DNA of 64,000 nucleotides, taken from the NCBI RefSeq assembly GCF_934725225.1, contig NZ_CAKVAM010000005.1:1-64000 (forward strand), given 5' to 3'. Below the pieces are notes generated by a model. The model was given only the letters and a program-made list of their open reading frames with translations, was not told the DNA's origin and made no database searches. This document shows positions 36,242 to 44,895 of the stretch, piece after piece; position 1 is the first letter of the stretch, and every line of letters begins with the position of its first letter. The translations under genes and the position numbers were made by a program. This DNA is from an uncultured Treponema sp. (GTDB lineage Bacteria > Spirochaetota > Spirochaetia > Treponematales > Treponemataceae).

Positions 36242-37543
36242 TTAACCTTTAATCTTTTTTACCGCATCTTCAATCGAAATGGCTTCAAAGATTTCCCTTG
36301 TCTTTAAATTCTTGAGCGTGATTGTATTTTCAGTTTCGCTGTTGCTTGAAAGCATAATTCCCCAAGGAATTTGTTTTTTGTCTGTTACAGAATACTGCTT
36401 GTTGATTTTTACAGTGTCTGGGAATACTTCCACGGAAATTCCTTCTTTTCGGAGTTTTGCCGCCACTTTCTGATATTGAACATTCAGATTTTCATCAGTG
36501 TTGAATATTTCCGCATCAAGATAGCTGCCTTTTGCATTTGCAAGCCCGAGTTCAGAAAGCCCTGCAATCAGCCTGTCTAAGCCAATGCTTGAGCCTACGC
36601 CCGGCAATTTTTCCTTCATGTAAAGACCTGCGAGGTTATCATACCTTCCGCCTGAGCAAACAGAACCTATTGACGGCAGTTTTTCAAGGAAAGTTTCGTA
36701 GACAATGCCTGTGTAATAGTCAAGTCCGCGTGTGATTGCAGGATCAAGCATGTATGTGTTTTCAATTCCGGCTGCTTTCATCATGCTGAAAATTGTTTTC
36801 ATGCGCTTTGAGTCTTCATCTTGGCCGCCAGCAAGCTCTTCTATGTGTGAAAGTGTCTCTTCAAAAGAAGAAAGAGGCTTTATGTAGTCAATAATTTTTG
36901 CGCTTGAATCTGCGCTTCCTGTAATTTCTTCAAGTTCCGCTGAAACTTTTTCTTCGCCAATTTTAGCAATCTTGTCTACTGCTCTTAATACATCTTCCGA
37001 TTTTTCTGAAAGTCCAAGTTTCTTTAAAAAGCGGTTGAAAATGCCTCTGTGGTTAACATGAATTTTTATTTCGTCAACGCCAATTGCAGAAAGGGCGGCT
37101 TTCATAAGGCTAAGCGTCTCAAAGTCCGATACTGCGCTGTCGCTTCCTACTGTGTCAAAGTCGCACTGGACAAATTCTCTGTATCTTCCAGCCTGAGGTT
37201 TTTCTCCGCGCCATACTTTTGAAATGTGGTATCTTTTAAACGGAAAGTAAAGCTCTTCTTTGTGCTGTGCTGTGAACCTCGCGAAAGGAACTGTCAAGTC
37301 GAATCTCATTGCGACATCTCTTCCGCCGTTGTCTTCAAAGCGGAACATCTGCTTTTCTGTTTCGCCGTTGCTTTTTCTAAGCAAAATTTCTGTATATTCA
37401 AGAACTGGAGTGTCTATAGGAACGAATCCGTAAGAGCGGAATGTTTTTGTGAGTTTTTCAATTAGGTCAGATCTCAAAATTTCATCTTGTGGAAGAAAGT
37501 CTCTGAATCCTTTTAAGATTTTTGGTTGAATAAATGTTTCCAT
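36242..37543 (-). CDS. hisS: histidyl-tRNA synthetase
   Basis: HisS is a class II synthetase that charges tRNA-His. The 433-residue protein has motif 1 near GFRDFLPQDEILR, motif 2 in YREFVQCDFDTVG, the histidine-binding RGLDYYTGIVYE and motif 3 in GVGSSIGLDRLI. A C-terminal anticodon domain follows. The start lies 8 nt after a -10 box without a ribosome site. It is a single-gene leftward unit between ribH and coaX. Confidence 0.95.
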   Translation of the reverse strand: METFIQPKILKGFRDFLPQDEILRSDLIEKLTKTFRSYGFVPIDTPVLEYTEILLRKSNGETEKQMFRFEDNGGRDVAMRFDLTVPFARFTAQHKEELYFPFKRYHISKVWRGEKPQAGRYREFVQCDFDTVGSDSAVSDFETLSLMKAALSAIGVDEIKIHVNHRGIFNRFLKKLGLSEKSEDVLRAVDKIAKIGEEKVSAELEEITGSADSSAKIIDYIKPLSSFEETLSHIEELAGGQDEDSKRMKTIFSMMKAAGIENTYMLDPAITRGLDYYTGIVYETFLEKLPSIGSVCSGGRYDNLAGLYMKEKLPGVGSSIGLDRLIAGLSELGLANAKGSYLDAEIFNTDENLNVQYQKVAAKLRKEGISVEVFPDTVKINKQYSVTDKKQIPWGIMLSSNSETENTITLKNLKTREIFEAISIEDAVKKIKG

Positions 37544-37551
37544 AATAAAAT

Positions 37552-37580
37552 ATACTATAATATAAATAGAATTTGCTCAA
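37552..37580 (-). promoter_or_regulatory. hisS promoter, near-leaderless
   Basis: Reading leftward, TTGAGC (37580-37575) and TAGTAT (37557-37552) are 17 bp apart, and 8 nt separate the -10 box from the ATG at 37543. Confidence 0.45.
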
Positions 37581-37693
37581 TGAGTATGAATATTTTGGCA
37601 ATTTTTTGCTTCGCTGATTTTTTTGTTTCGCTTGAAAAAAAAAGGCAAATGCAATATTTTTAATTAAACAGAACGTATTGCTGGAGGCTGAAA

Positions 37694-38500
37694 TTGCTTT
37701 TTGCCGTGGATATTGGAAACACAAATATTGTCGCAGCTATCTTTGATGGCGATAAAATTGCTGTTCAGTGGCGCATTGCAACTGATTCAAGGCGCACAGG
37801 AGATGAATATACTTCTATTTTGCTTACGCTTTGCAGGGAAGCCGGAATCCAGACAAAATTTCTTGATAAAAGCATTATAAGTTCTGTTGTTCCTGCCTTG
37901 ATTGGACCTTTTGTTATTGTATGCCAGCATTTGTGCGGAAAAAATCCGTTTATCTTGTCTTCTGACCTTGCCTATAGCGGACGACTTCCTGTCAGGCTGG
38001 ATTCAAATTCGCCTCATACAAACATTGGAACAGATTTGCTTTGCAATGCGGTAAGCGCCTGGAATTTGTTTGAAGGAAAAGGTCCTGTTATTGCTGTTGA
38101 TTTTGGAACGGCTTTGACTTTAACTGTCGCTGATTCAAGCGGAACAATCCGTGGCGTTACTATTTCTCCTGGCTTGGGAACTGCTATAAAAGCTTTGGCG
38201 ACTAATGCGGCCCAGCTTCCGTTTGTTTCTTTGGAAGCTCCGTCTTCAAGCCTTGGAATGAATACAGAAACTGCAATTCAGGCAGGCGTTGTTCTTGGAT
38301 ATAAAGGACTTGTTGAGTATCTGGTTCGCCAAGTTAAGGCTGACCTCGAAAAACTTACCGGCGACAAGGCTGAAACCGTAAAAGTTGTTGCAACCGGCGG
38401 ACTTAACAAAGTTCTAAAACCAATTACAGATGTGTTTACTGTTGTTGACAAAGACTTGACAATCCGCGGACTGAAGATTATTTCTGATTTGGTGCTGTAG
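37694..38500 (+). CDS. coaX: type III pantothenate kinase
   Basis: CoaX phosphorylates pantothenate, the first step of coenzyme A synthesis. The 268-residue protein starts LLFAVDIGNTNIV with the phosphate-1 Asp motif, and has PHTNIGTDLLCN, VDFGTALTLTVAD and SPGLGTAIKALATNAAQLP. These fit the type III class. The start codon is TTG, 6 nt after CTGGAGG. It ends 11 nt before the convergent NeuB-family gene, with no terminator visible. Confidence 0.94.
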   Translation: MLFAVDIGNTNIVAAIFDGDKIAVQWRIATDSRRTGDEYTSILLTLCREAGIQTKFLDKSIISSVVPALIGPFVIVCQHLCGKNPFILSSDLAYSGRLPVRLDSNSPHTNIGTDLLCNAVSAWNLFEGKGPVIAVDFGTALTLTVADSSGTIRGVTISPGLGTAIKALATNAAQLPFVSLEAPSSSLGMNTETAIQAGVVLGYKGLVEYLVRQVKADLEKLTGDKAETVKVVATGGLNKVLKPITDVFTVVDKDLTIRGLKIISDLVL

Positions 38501-38511
38501 AAGTCAGTTTT

Positions 38512-39669
38512 TTACCTTTGGATAAAATCTTCCCACTTGACTCCATCGCCTGAGCGTACATCTTTTTCAAGTATAGAGCCTTCTATTGTGGAAAAGTATT
38601 CCGGGCTTATTCCGGGCGAGAGTACTTTTTCTGTCCGCAAAACTGAAATGTCGTCAGGCTGTATTCTGCTTCCTTTTTTTAGCGAGCGCATATAGTGAAG
38701 AGAGCGGTTTGTTCTTCCGTAGTTTTCTTCTTCTGATGCTGCAAGTTTTTTTATTCCTGTTCCCAACGCCGCTGTGATTTTTTCACTTGGAAATTCGTAT
38801 TCAAGCTGTTTAAGAATCTCTTTTTCAGCTGCATTTTTCAAGTTCTCTTTTACAGCATTTCCTTCCTTTTTGTAGCGTTCTTGTATTGAAAGTGCCTGCT
38901 TGACAGAATGAACCATTACTGCGAACTGTTCAGGTTCAAGTGCTACAGGATCATCTAGTCCGCTGTCTTTCTTGCTTAAAGTAATGTGCTTTTCAATTAC
39001 ACTTCCGCCCATAAGAACTGTAAGAACAGGAACTAAAACCGGATCAAGGCTGTGGTCGCTTATTCCCGTTGGAATTCCAAATATTTGGCGCAGCGTTTTT
39101 ACACATTTTACATTGTATTGTTCTTCCGGCGCAGGATAGAAGGTTATGCAGTGAAGCAAAGTTAAGTCTGGAAAGCATTTTTCATTTGCACAAGATTCTT
39201 TTTTATTTTGGATTATTTGAATTGCTTTTTCTATGTCGCCAAGTTTTGAAACTCCGCTTGAAATGATAATTGGAATTTTTTGATAATAATCTGCGCATTT
39301 TTGTAAAAGCGGAAAATGATTCAGTTCTGGACTTGCGATTTTTATTGCGTCAGGATTAAGTTTTACAAGCTCGTCAAAAGATTTTGTTCCGAAAGGCGAG
39401 CAGGCGAACAAAAGTCCTTTTTTATGTGAATATTCAAGGCATTTTTTGTAGAAATCAGAAGAGCATTCAAGTTGTTTAAATGTGTCGTAAAGCCGGGTTT
39501 TTCCTCCGGGCAAATTTACAAATCCTGTGTCTGGATGTAAAATCTCATCGGCATAAACCCATTGAAATTTTACACAGTCTGCGCCTGCAAAAGCGGCCGC
39601 GTCAATAAGTTCACGTGCTTTATCTAAGGAACCGGCGTGCGCAGTTCCAATTTCAGCGATTATTTTCAT
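38512..39669 (-). CDS. NeuB-family nonulosonate synthase (sialic/legionaminic/pseudaminic acid synthase-like)
   Basis: NeuB enzymes condense phosphoenolpyruvate with a hexosamine derivative to make nine-carbon acidic sugars. The 385-residue protein has a TIM barrel with IAEIGTAHAGS, DCVKFQ and KIASPELNHFPLL, then a C-terminal SAF (antifreeze-like) domain from about 325 with NRSLHYMRSLKKG. The usual N-H-N in the first motif reads T-A-H-A, so the exact substrate is uncertain. No NeuA, NeuC or Pse/Leg neighbours are present. Two DUF115 proteins 7-10 kb away suggest a flagellin-glycan role. The ATG lies 7 nt after a -10 box. Confidence 0.85.
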   Translation of the reverse strand: MKIIAEIGTAHAGSLDKARELIDAAAFAGADCVKFQWVYADEILHPDTGFVNLPGGKTRLYDTFKQLECSSDFYKKCLEYSHKKGLLFACSPFGTKSFDELVKLNPDAIKIASPELNHFPLLQKCADYYQKIPIIISSGVSKLGDIEKAIQIIQNKKESCANEKCFPDLTLLHCITFYPAPEEQYNVKCVKTLRQIFGIPTGISDHSLDPVLVPVLTVLMGGSVIEKHITLSKKDSGLDDPVALEPEQFAVMVHSVKQALSIQERYKKEGNAVKENLKNAAEKEILKQLEYEFPSEKITAALGTGIKKLAASEEENYGRTNRSLHYMRSLKKGSRIQPDDISVLRTEKVLSPGISPEYFSTIEGSILEKDVRSGDGVKWEDFIQR

Positions 39670-39676
39670 GTTTTTG

Positions 39677-39705
39677 ATTATAATTGTTCAGCATTTGAAA
39701 TTCAA
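39677..39705 (-). promoter_or_regulatory. promoter of the NeuB-family gene, near-leaderless
   Basis: Reading leftward, TTGAAT (39705-39700) and a perfect TATAAT (39682-39677) are 17 bp apart. Seven nt separate the -10 box from the ATG at 39669. This promoter lies downstream of the hairpin at 39729-39751. Confidence 0.65.
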
Positions 39706-39723
39706 CAGAATGAAATTTAAAGC

Positions 39724-39812
39724 AAAAACGGCATTGAAAAGAACAATGCCGATAGTGGAGCTGTTGTCTGGACAGCTTAAAAAGGATTTTCCTCCGTTTA
39801 GATTTCCACCGT
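39724..39812 (-). ncRNA. candidate structured small RNA with intrinsic terminator
   Basis: Read leftward, a possible -10 TATAAA (39824-39819) precedes a start near 39812. The RNA could form a closing stem GGUGGA/UCCACU (39810-39805 with 39759-39754), a hairpin AGGA/UCCU (39783-39793) and a hairpin GCUGU/ACAGC within 39759-39777. A terminator follows: CGGCATTG at its 5' arm, an 8-bp stem with 7-nt loop (39751-39729), then five U (39728-39724). It ends before the NeuB-gene promoter, so it is not simply that gene's leader. I do not recognise a known RNA family. No -35 box is obvious. Confidence 0.45.
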
Positions 39813-39829
39813 AAAAAGTTTATATTTGG

Positions 39830-39855
39830 AATTTCTATTCCGACATATAGAAATT
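39830..39855. promoter_or_regulatory. perfect inverted repeat, possible operator
   Basis: AATTTCTAT (39830-39838) and ATAGAAATT (39847-39855) are perfect inverted copies with an 8-bp spacer. The repeat lies just upstream of the -10-like TATAAA of the candidate small RNA, where a repressor or activator could bind. It is AT-rich, so chance is possible. Confidence 0.3.
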
Positions 39856-39921
39856 GGCAGGAATTAAAAAGATATTTGTGTTTTTGGTTAAAATTATCTA
39901 TTTGGCTGACTGTATTTTTGT

Positions 39922-39951
39922 GTCATTGTCGGGGGCTTGAGCCGGTAATCT
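39922..39951. repeat. TGTCATT palindromic repeat, degenerate arm
   Basis: GTCATTGTCGGGGGCTTGAG followed by CCGGTAATCT matches the repeat arm at 25910 (GTCATTGCCGGACTTGCTCC then GGCAATCT) with several mismatches. It lies in the gap before ileS. The stem is weaker than in the other copies. Confidence 0.55.
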
Positions 39952-40134
39952 CTGTTGAATTTTTCTTGTTTATAGATTATTTTGATTCAATTTGATATAA
40001 TGAAACGAGTTTTAAAATTCGTCTGATTTTTGAAACTTCTTCATATTTTCTTTTTAGTTCTGGTGCTTTTTGTATTCAGGCTAAAGAATTTTGTGCTAAA
40101 ATTTATTTATAATTTTATAAAAGGATGGAATGCG

Positions 40135-43100
40135 ATGTACAATCCTGTAGATTCAAAAGCTGATTTTCCGAAGCAGGAAGAAAAAATCTTAAAATTCTGG
40201 GAAGAAAACGAAACTTTTAAAAAGTCTGTTTCACAAAGAGAAGGCGCAGAGGAATATGTTTTTTATGACGGACCTCCTTTTGCGACTGGACTTCCTCATT
40301 TTGGCCATTTTATTCCGTCTACAATAAAAGATATAATTCCGCGCTATCAGACAATGAAAGGCAAGAAAGTTGAGCGCAGGTTCGGCTGGGACTGCCATGG
40401 TCTTCCTGTTGAAAATCTTATTGAAAAAGAGCTTGGAATCAACTCTAAGCACGAAATTGAAGCTTACGGTGTTGCAAATTTCAACGACAAATGCCGCGCT
40501 TCAGTTTTGAAATATACTTCAGAATGGCGCAAGACGATTACGCGCATGGGACGCTGGGTTGATTTTGACAACGATTACAAGACAATGAATCCTGACTTTA
40601 TGGAATCAATCTGGTGGGTTGCGAAATCTCTTTGGGATAAAGGCATGATTTACGAGGGAAAGTACATTCTTCCTTATTGCCCAAGATGCGCGACAGTTCT
40701 TTCTACACATGAGCTTGCCCAAGGCTACAAAGAAAAGCAGGATCCAGCGATTACAATCCGTTTCAAAGTAACAAAAGCTCCGGCTGCATTTGAAGATTCG
40801 GAAATGGAAAATGGCAGCACTTATTTCCTTGCCTGGACAACAACTCCTTGGACGCTTCCTTCTAATGAAGGTCTTTGCATGGGACCGGACATCGAGTATG
40901 TAAAAATAAAAGACAAGGAAAGCGGAGATTTTTACATTTTGGCAGAAAGCCGCCTTTCAGCTTATTACAAGAACGAAGCCGACTATGAAGTTATTTATAA
41001 GAGAACTGGAAAAGATTTTATTGGCGCAAAGTACGAGCCTCTTTTCCCTTACTTCAAGGATTTGGCTGTAAAGGAAGACGGAAGCGATGGAGCTTTCAGA
41101 ATGTTCAACGCCGACTATGTTTCAACGGAAGACGGAACTGGAATTGTTCATATTGCTCCTGCGTTCGGTGAAGAAGACTCTAAGGTTTTCAAGGGAACTG
41201 GAATTCCTTCTGTTGAGCCGATGGACGCTGAATGTAAATTTACGAAAGAAGTTACAGACTATGCAGGACGTTTTGTAAAAGACTGCGACAAAGACATAAT
41301 GGACCGCTTGAAGAAAGAAGGCAAGCTTGTAAAACGCGATCAGATTCTTCACCAGTATCCGCATTGCTGGAGATGCGGCTCTCCTTTGATTTACAGAGGA
41401 ATCGGCTCTTGGTTTGTAAAAGTTGCTGATGAGCATGAGCGTCTTTTAAAGGCAAATTCCCAGATAAAATGGCAGCCGGCGCATATAAAAGAAGGCCGCT
41501 TTGGAAAATGGCTTGCTGGAGCTAGAGACTGGGCAATCAGCCGAAACCGCTATTGGGGAAATCCTATTCCGATTTGGAAATGTCCTGACTGCAACGACAC
41601 TTTATGTGTAGGCTCAAGAAAAGAACTTGAAGAGCTTAGCGGAGTTTATCCTGAAGATTTGCATAAGCAGTTTGTTGATAAAATAACTATTCCTTGCAAA
41701 AAATGCGGCGGAACAATGAAGCGCATTCCAGAAGTTTTTGACTGCTGGTTTGAATCTGGCTCAATGCCTTATGCGCAGCAGCATTATCCTTTTGAAAACA
41801 AGGAATATTTTGAAAGCCATTTCCCGGCTGATTTTATAAGCGAAGGCCTTGATCAGACACGTGGATGGTTCTATACACTTACTGTTCTTGCTTCAAATCT
41901 TTTTGATAAGCCTGCGTTTAAAAACTGCATTGTAAATGGAATTGTTCTTGCAAGTGACGGACGAAAAATGTCCAAGAGTTTGCGCAATTACACAGATCCT
42001 AACGAAGCTATTAATAAGCTTAGCGCGGATGCAATCCGTCTTTTCCTTATGCATTCGGCTGTTGTAAAAGCTGATGAAATCCGTTATTCGGATGAAGGCG
42101 TGCGCGATGTAATAAAGAGCATTATTCTTCCTCTTTGGAATTCTTATTCATTCTTTGTTCAGTATGCGAATATTGATGGAGTTGCTTGCACTGGACACGA
42201 GTTCGACTCTAAGCTTCCTGAAAATCCTCTTGACCGCTGGATTCTTTCGGTTGCGCAGAAAATGGTAAAAGATGTTTCTTCTGCCTTGGACGATTATGAC
42301 CTTAGCGCGGCGATTGATCCTATGCTTTCTTTTATTGACCAGATTAACAACTGGTATATCCGCAGAAACAGAAGACGTTTCTGGAAATCTGGGAGCGACT
42401 CTGACAAACTTGAAGCTTACGGCGCTCTTTATTCCGCTTTGAAAACATTTGCGCTTGTTTCCGCTCCGTTTATTCCGTTCCTTTCCGAAGAACTGTGGCA
42501 GAATTTAAAGACTTCTGAAGACAAGGAATCTGTTCATTTGATGGATTATCCTGTTTACAATGAAAAATTCCGCGACGAAGATCTTGAGTTTAAAATGGCT
42601 AGCGTTCAAAAAGCCGTTTCAATGGGAAGAAGCCTTCGCAATCAGTTTAACTTGAAGAACCGCCAGCCGCTCGCAAGTGTAGCTCTTGTTACACGCAACG
42701 CTGAAGAGAAAAAAGTTCTTTCAGATATGCAGAACACAATCGCCGAAGAACTGAATGTTAAGAATGTAATTTTCCATGAGCGCGAGGATGAGCTTGTTGA
42801 ATACAAGGCAAAGGCAAATTTCAGAGTTCTTGGAAAACAACTCGGCGGAAAAATGAAAGCTGCCGCTGCTGAAATTGCAAAGCTTTCAACTGAACAGATT
42901 GAGCAGATTCTTGACGGAAAAACTGTTGCTATAAAAGTTGACGGCGAAGATGTTTCTTTGAATCAGGAAAATGTTCTTGTTGAGCGTTTTGAAAAAGAAG
43001 ATTTAAAAGTTATAAATGACGGAACTTTGACAGTCGGACTTGATACAAAAATTACTGACGAGCTAAAGAAAGAAGGCTACGTGCGCGATTTGGTTCGCGG

Positions 43101-43317
43101 AATTCAAAATCTTAGAAAAGAAAGCGGCTTTGAAGTTACAGACCGAATTGAACTTTCTGTTGGCGGCTCTGAAGTTTTGAAATCCGCATTTGAAATGTTC
43201 AAGGATTTCATATCTGGAGAAACTCTTGCGTCTTCTGCCGTTTGGAATGAAAATATTTCTGGAACTGAAATTGACTGCGAAGATGCAAAGTGGACTGTTT
43301 CTGTAAAGAAAATTTAA
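40135..43317 (+). CDS. ileS: isoleucyl-tRNA synthetase, type 2 (eukaryote-like)
   Basis: IleRS charges tRNA-Ile. The 1060-residue protein has the HIGH-type motif HFGH at 55-58 (PPFATGLPHFGHF), the editing domain with GTGIVHIAPAFGEEDS, and KMSKS at 611-615. An in-frame hydrophobic extension back to 40030 has no start signal; AAGGA lies 9 nt before the ATG at 40135, which begins the family N-terminus MYNPVDSKADFP. Length and motifs fit IleRS type 2, the class usually less sensitive to mupirocin. A lipoprotein gene follows after 30 nt. Confidence 0.95.
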   Translation: MYNPVDSKADFPKQEEKILKFWEENETFKKSVSQREGAEEYVFYDGPPFATGLPHFGHFIPSTIKDIIPRYQTMKGKKVERRFGWDCHGLPVENLIEKELGINSKHEIEAYGVANFNDKCRASVLKYTSEWRKTITRMGRWVDFDNDYKTMNPDFMESIWWVAKSLWDKGMIYEGKYILPYCPRCATVLSTHELAQGYKEKQDPAITIRFKVTKAPAAFEDSEMENGSTYFLAWTTTPWTLPSNEGLCMGPDIEYVKIKDKESGDFYILAESRLSAYYKNEADYEVIYKRTGKDFIGAKYEPLFPYFKDLAVKEDGSDGAFRMFNADYVSTEDGTGIVHIAPAFGEEDSKVFKGTGIPSVEPMDAECKFTKEVTDYAGRFVKDCDKDIMDRLKKEGKLVKRDQILHQYPHCWRCGSPLIYRGIGSWFVKVADEHERLLKANSQIKWQPAHIKEGRFGKWLAGARDWAISRNRYWGNPIPIWKCPDCNDTLCVGSRKELEELSGVYPEDLHKQFVDKITIPCKKCGGTMKRIPEVFDCWFESGSMPYAQQHYPFENKEYFESHFPADFISEGLDQTRGWFYTLTVLASNLFDKPAFKNCIVNGIVLASDGRKMSKSLRNYTDPNEAINKLSADAIRLFLMHSAVVKADEIRYSDEGVRDVIKSIILPLWNSYSFFVQYANIDGVACTGHEFDSKLPENPLDRWILSVAQKMVKDVSSALDDYDLSAAIDPMLSFIDQINNWYIRRNRRRFWKSGSDSDKLEAYGALYSALKTFALVSAPFIPFLSEELWQNLKTSEDKESVHLMDYPVYNEKFRDEDLEFKMASVQKAVSMGRSLRNQFNLKNRQPLASVALVTRNAEEKKVLSDMQNTIAEELNVKNVIFHEREDELVEYKAKANFRVLGKQLGGKMKAAAAEIAKLSTEQIEQILDGKTVAIKVDGEDVSLNQENVLVERFEKEDLKVINDGTLTVGLDTKITDELKKEGYVRDLVRGIQNLRKESGFEVTDRIELSVGGSEVLKSAFEMFKDFISGETLASSAVWNENISGTEIDCEDAKWTVSVKKI

Positions 43318-43347
43318 ATTCGTTCTTGTTAAAAATTGGAGGCTGAT

Positions 43348-44286
43348 TTGAAAAAGAAACTTGTTCCTGTTTTTATTGCGATGCTGATTTTCTTTGGATG
43401 CAAATCTTCTAAAGTGGAGATTGAAGTTCCAAATGTTGATCCGCTTTCTTTGCTTGAAGAAAATTCCAGCATTTATATGAGCGTTCCTGCAAGCAAAAAT
43501 CAGGAGCTTGTTTCAAAAATTCTTTGCTCCAGAATTTCGGGGCTTGCTGAAAAAGACGCAAAAGCCATTGCAGCAAGAACGGAAATTTTATATGCCGGGC
43601 TTGGAACTGTGGATGACCGCTCGCGTCTTCAGATTGTATCAGAAACTTCGATTCCCCGCATTGTTGTTCAGTCGTCGCTTTCAAAGAAAAACGGCTGGGA
43701 AAAATCTTTTGTCTCTTATGATGAAAAGGTATTTGAAAAGTTTACTCATGCGTCGGACGGATTTCAGGCTTCGTTTCCTTCTTCAAATTTGGTTTGCGCA
43801 TCTCAAAATGTTGATTTGCTTTTAAAGAAATTTGCGGAAAATAATCCGGCTCCAGAAACTGCCTGGAAAAATTGGATTGCACAAGATTTGTCTCAAGGTG
43901 AAATTCTTTTTTATATAACAAAGCCCGGCCAGTATTTAAGAAGCCTTATAGGGCAGAGCATAAATGTTGGAACTGATGCTATTTTCGGCTCTCTTTGCTA
44001 TTTCCCTGATAAAAAAGATTCTGCTAAATATTCTGGAAAATATGAGCTTTCTTTCAGCATTCATTTGCTGGATAAAAGAAGTGTCGTTGCGTTGCGTTCT
44101 TTGCTGGGACTTTCTTTTGCAATGACGGGCGGCGCGGTTGAACAGACTGATGACTTTACTTTGAAAATTTCCGGAATTGAAATTTCTGAAAATAAAATCG
44201 AAGAATTGTTTTTGCGCGATCCGATTACCGGAAAACATTACAAAGTTGTAGATGACAAAGTTATTGAAGAATCTGTAAAAAAATGA
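43348..44286 (+). CDS. putative lipoprotein of unknown function
   Basis: The 312-residue product starts at TTG 43348, 5 nt after GGAGG, and reads KKKLVPVFIAMLIFFGC, a lipoprotein signal with Cys18. A TTG at 43336 is in frame but lies before the ribosome site. The mature part is a mixed alpha/beta domain without a family I recognise. The segment DPLSLLEENSSIYMSVPASKNQELV resembles spirochaete surface-protein N-termini only loosely. It overlaps the next gene by 4 bp (ATGA). Confidence 0.65.
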   Translation: MKKKLVPVFIAMLIFFGCKSSKVEIEVPNVDPLSLLEENSSIYMSVPASKNQELVSKILCSRISGLAEKDAKAIAARTEILYAGLGTVDDRSRLQIVSETSIPRIVVQSSLSKKNGWEKSFVSYDEKVFEKFTHASDGFQASFPSSNLVCASQNVDLLLKKFAENNPAPETAWKNWIAQDLSQGEILFYITKPGQYLRSLIGQSINVGTDAIFGSLCYFPDKKDSAKYSGKYELSFSIHLLDKRSVVALRSLLGLSFAMTGGAVEQTDDFTLKISGIEISENKIEELFLRDPITGKHYKVVDDKVIEESVKK

Positions 44287-44858
44287 AAATTCAAAGTTTT
44301 CTTTTTTTGATGCTGCCGTTTGTTTTTTGCAGATGCGAAACTTCCATTCCTTGTGAAAAAAAAATTATAGAAAGAAATCTTTTTGAAGAATATTTTTCAA
44401 TAGCGGAAAATTATAAAAGCTTGGAAAATTACAGCAAAGCTATTGAATATTATAAAAAAACTTTGCCGTCAGAGTCTTTGCATGACTATGCTTTTTATGA
44501 AATTGCGCTTTGCAATGTTTACTTAAAAAACTGGAATGAAGCGCAGGCTTCTTTTGAGCAGCTTTTGCAAAATGATTCTGAAAACACAACTTTAAAAACT
44601 TCTTTGGCTTATATCGAAGCTATGCGCGGCAATTTAGAAGAAGCTGAAAATTTGTATTCTTCTCTTTATGAAAATAATCCAGACGATTCTTCAATTCTAA
44701 AAAATCTTATCGCGGTCCTTGTCTCTGAAAAAAAATACGAAGAAGCGAATGAAAAATTTAAAATATTTGAAGAAAAATTTCCAGATGAAGAATCGATTCC
44801 TGCTATAAAGAAAAAACTGGAAGAATTTCTGCCAGAGCAAAATGTTGAATCTGAATAG
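44283..44858 (+). CDS. TPR-repeat putative lipoprotein
   Basis: The 191-residue protein has a short hydrophobic N-terminus, KIQSFLFLMLPFVFCRC, with one or two cysteines that may be lipidated. It then has at least three TPR units such as YKSLENYSKAIEYYKKTLP, NWNEAQASFEQLLQND and GNLEEAENLYSSLYENNP. It overlaps the preceding lipoprotein gene, so both are probably made together and may form an envelope complex. Partners are unknown. Confidence 0.7.
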   Translation: MKIQSFLFLMLPFVFCRCETSIPCEKKIIERNLFEEYFSIAENYKSLENYSKAIEYYKKTLPSESLHDYAFYEIALCNVYLKNWNEAQASFEQLLQNDSENTTLKTSLAYIEAMRGNLEEAENLYSSLYENNPDDSSILKNLIAVLVSEKKYEEANEKFKIFEEKFPDEESIPAIKKKLEEFLPEQNVESE

Positions 44859-44895
44859 GAACCAGCTTCTGTTGAAGAAGAGTTAGAATAATTTT

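Larger units (their letters stand above)
39670..40134. other. 465-bp intergenic region between the NeuB-family gene and ileS
   Basis: This is the only gap above 300 bp. From left to right it holds the NeuB-gene promoter, a terminator hairpin and candidate small RNA on the minus strand, a 9-bp inverted repeat and a palindromic repeat arm. A TATAAT at 39996-40001 may be the ileS -10 box, with only a poor -35 (TAGATT). Open frames here have no ribosome site or coding character. If the TATAAT is used, the ileS leader would be about 125 nt. Confidence 0.6.

Noticed and set aside
39754..39812. Riboswitch, T-box, SRP RNA or 6S RNA in the gap before ileS
   Set aside because: I looked for the conserved cores of common riboswitches, T-box, small SRP RNA and integron attC sites and found none. 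Only an unclassified structured RNA can be claimed.
40030..40134. Hydrophobic N-terminal extension of IleRS
   Set aside because: The extension has no ribosome site, and the family N-terminus starts at the ATG at 40135, which has AAGGA in front.
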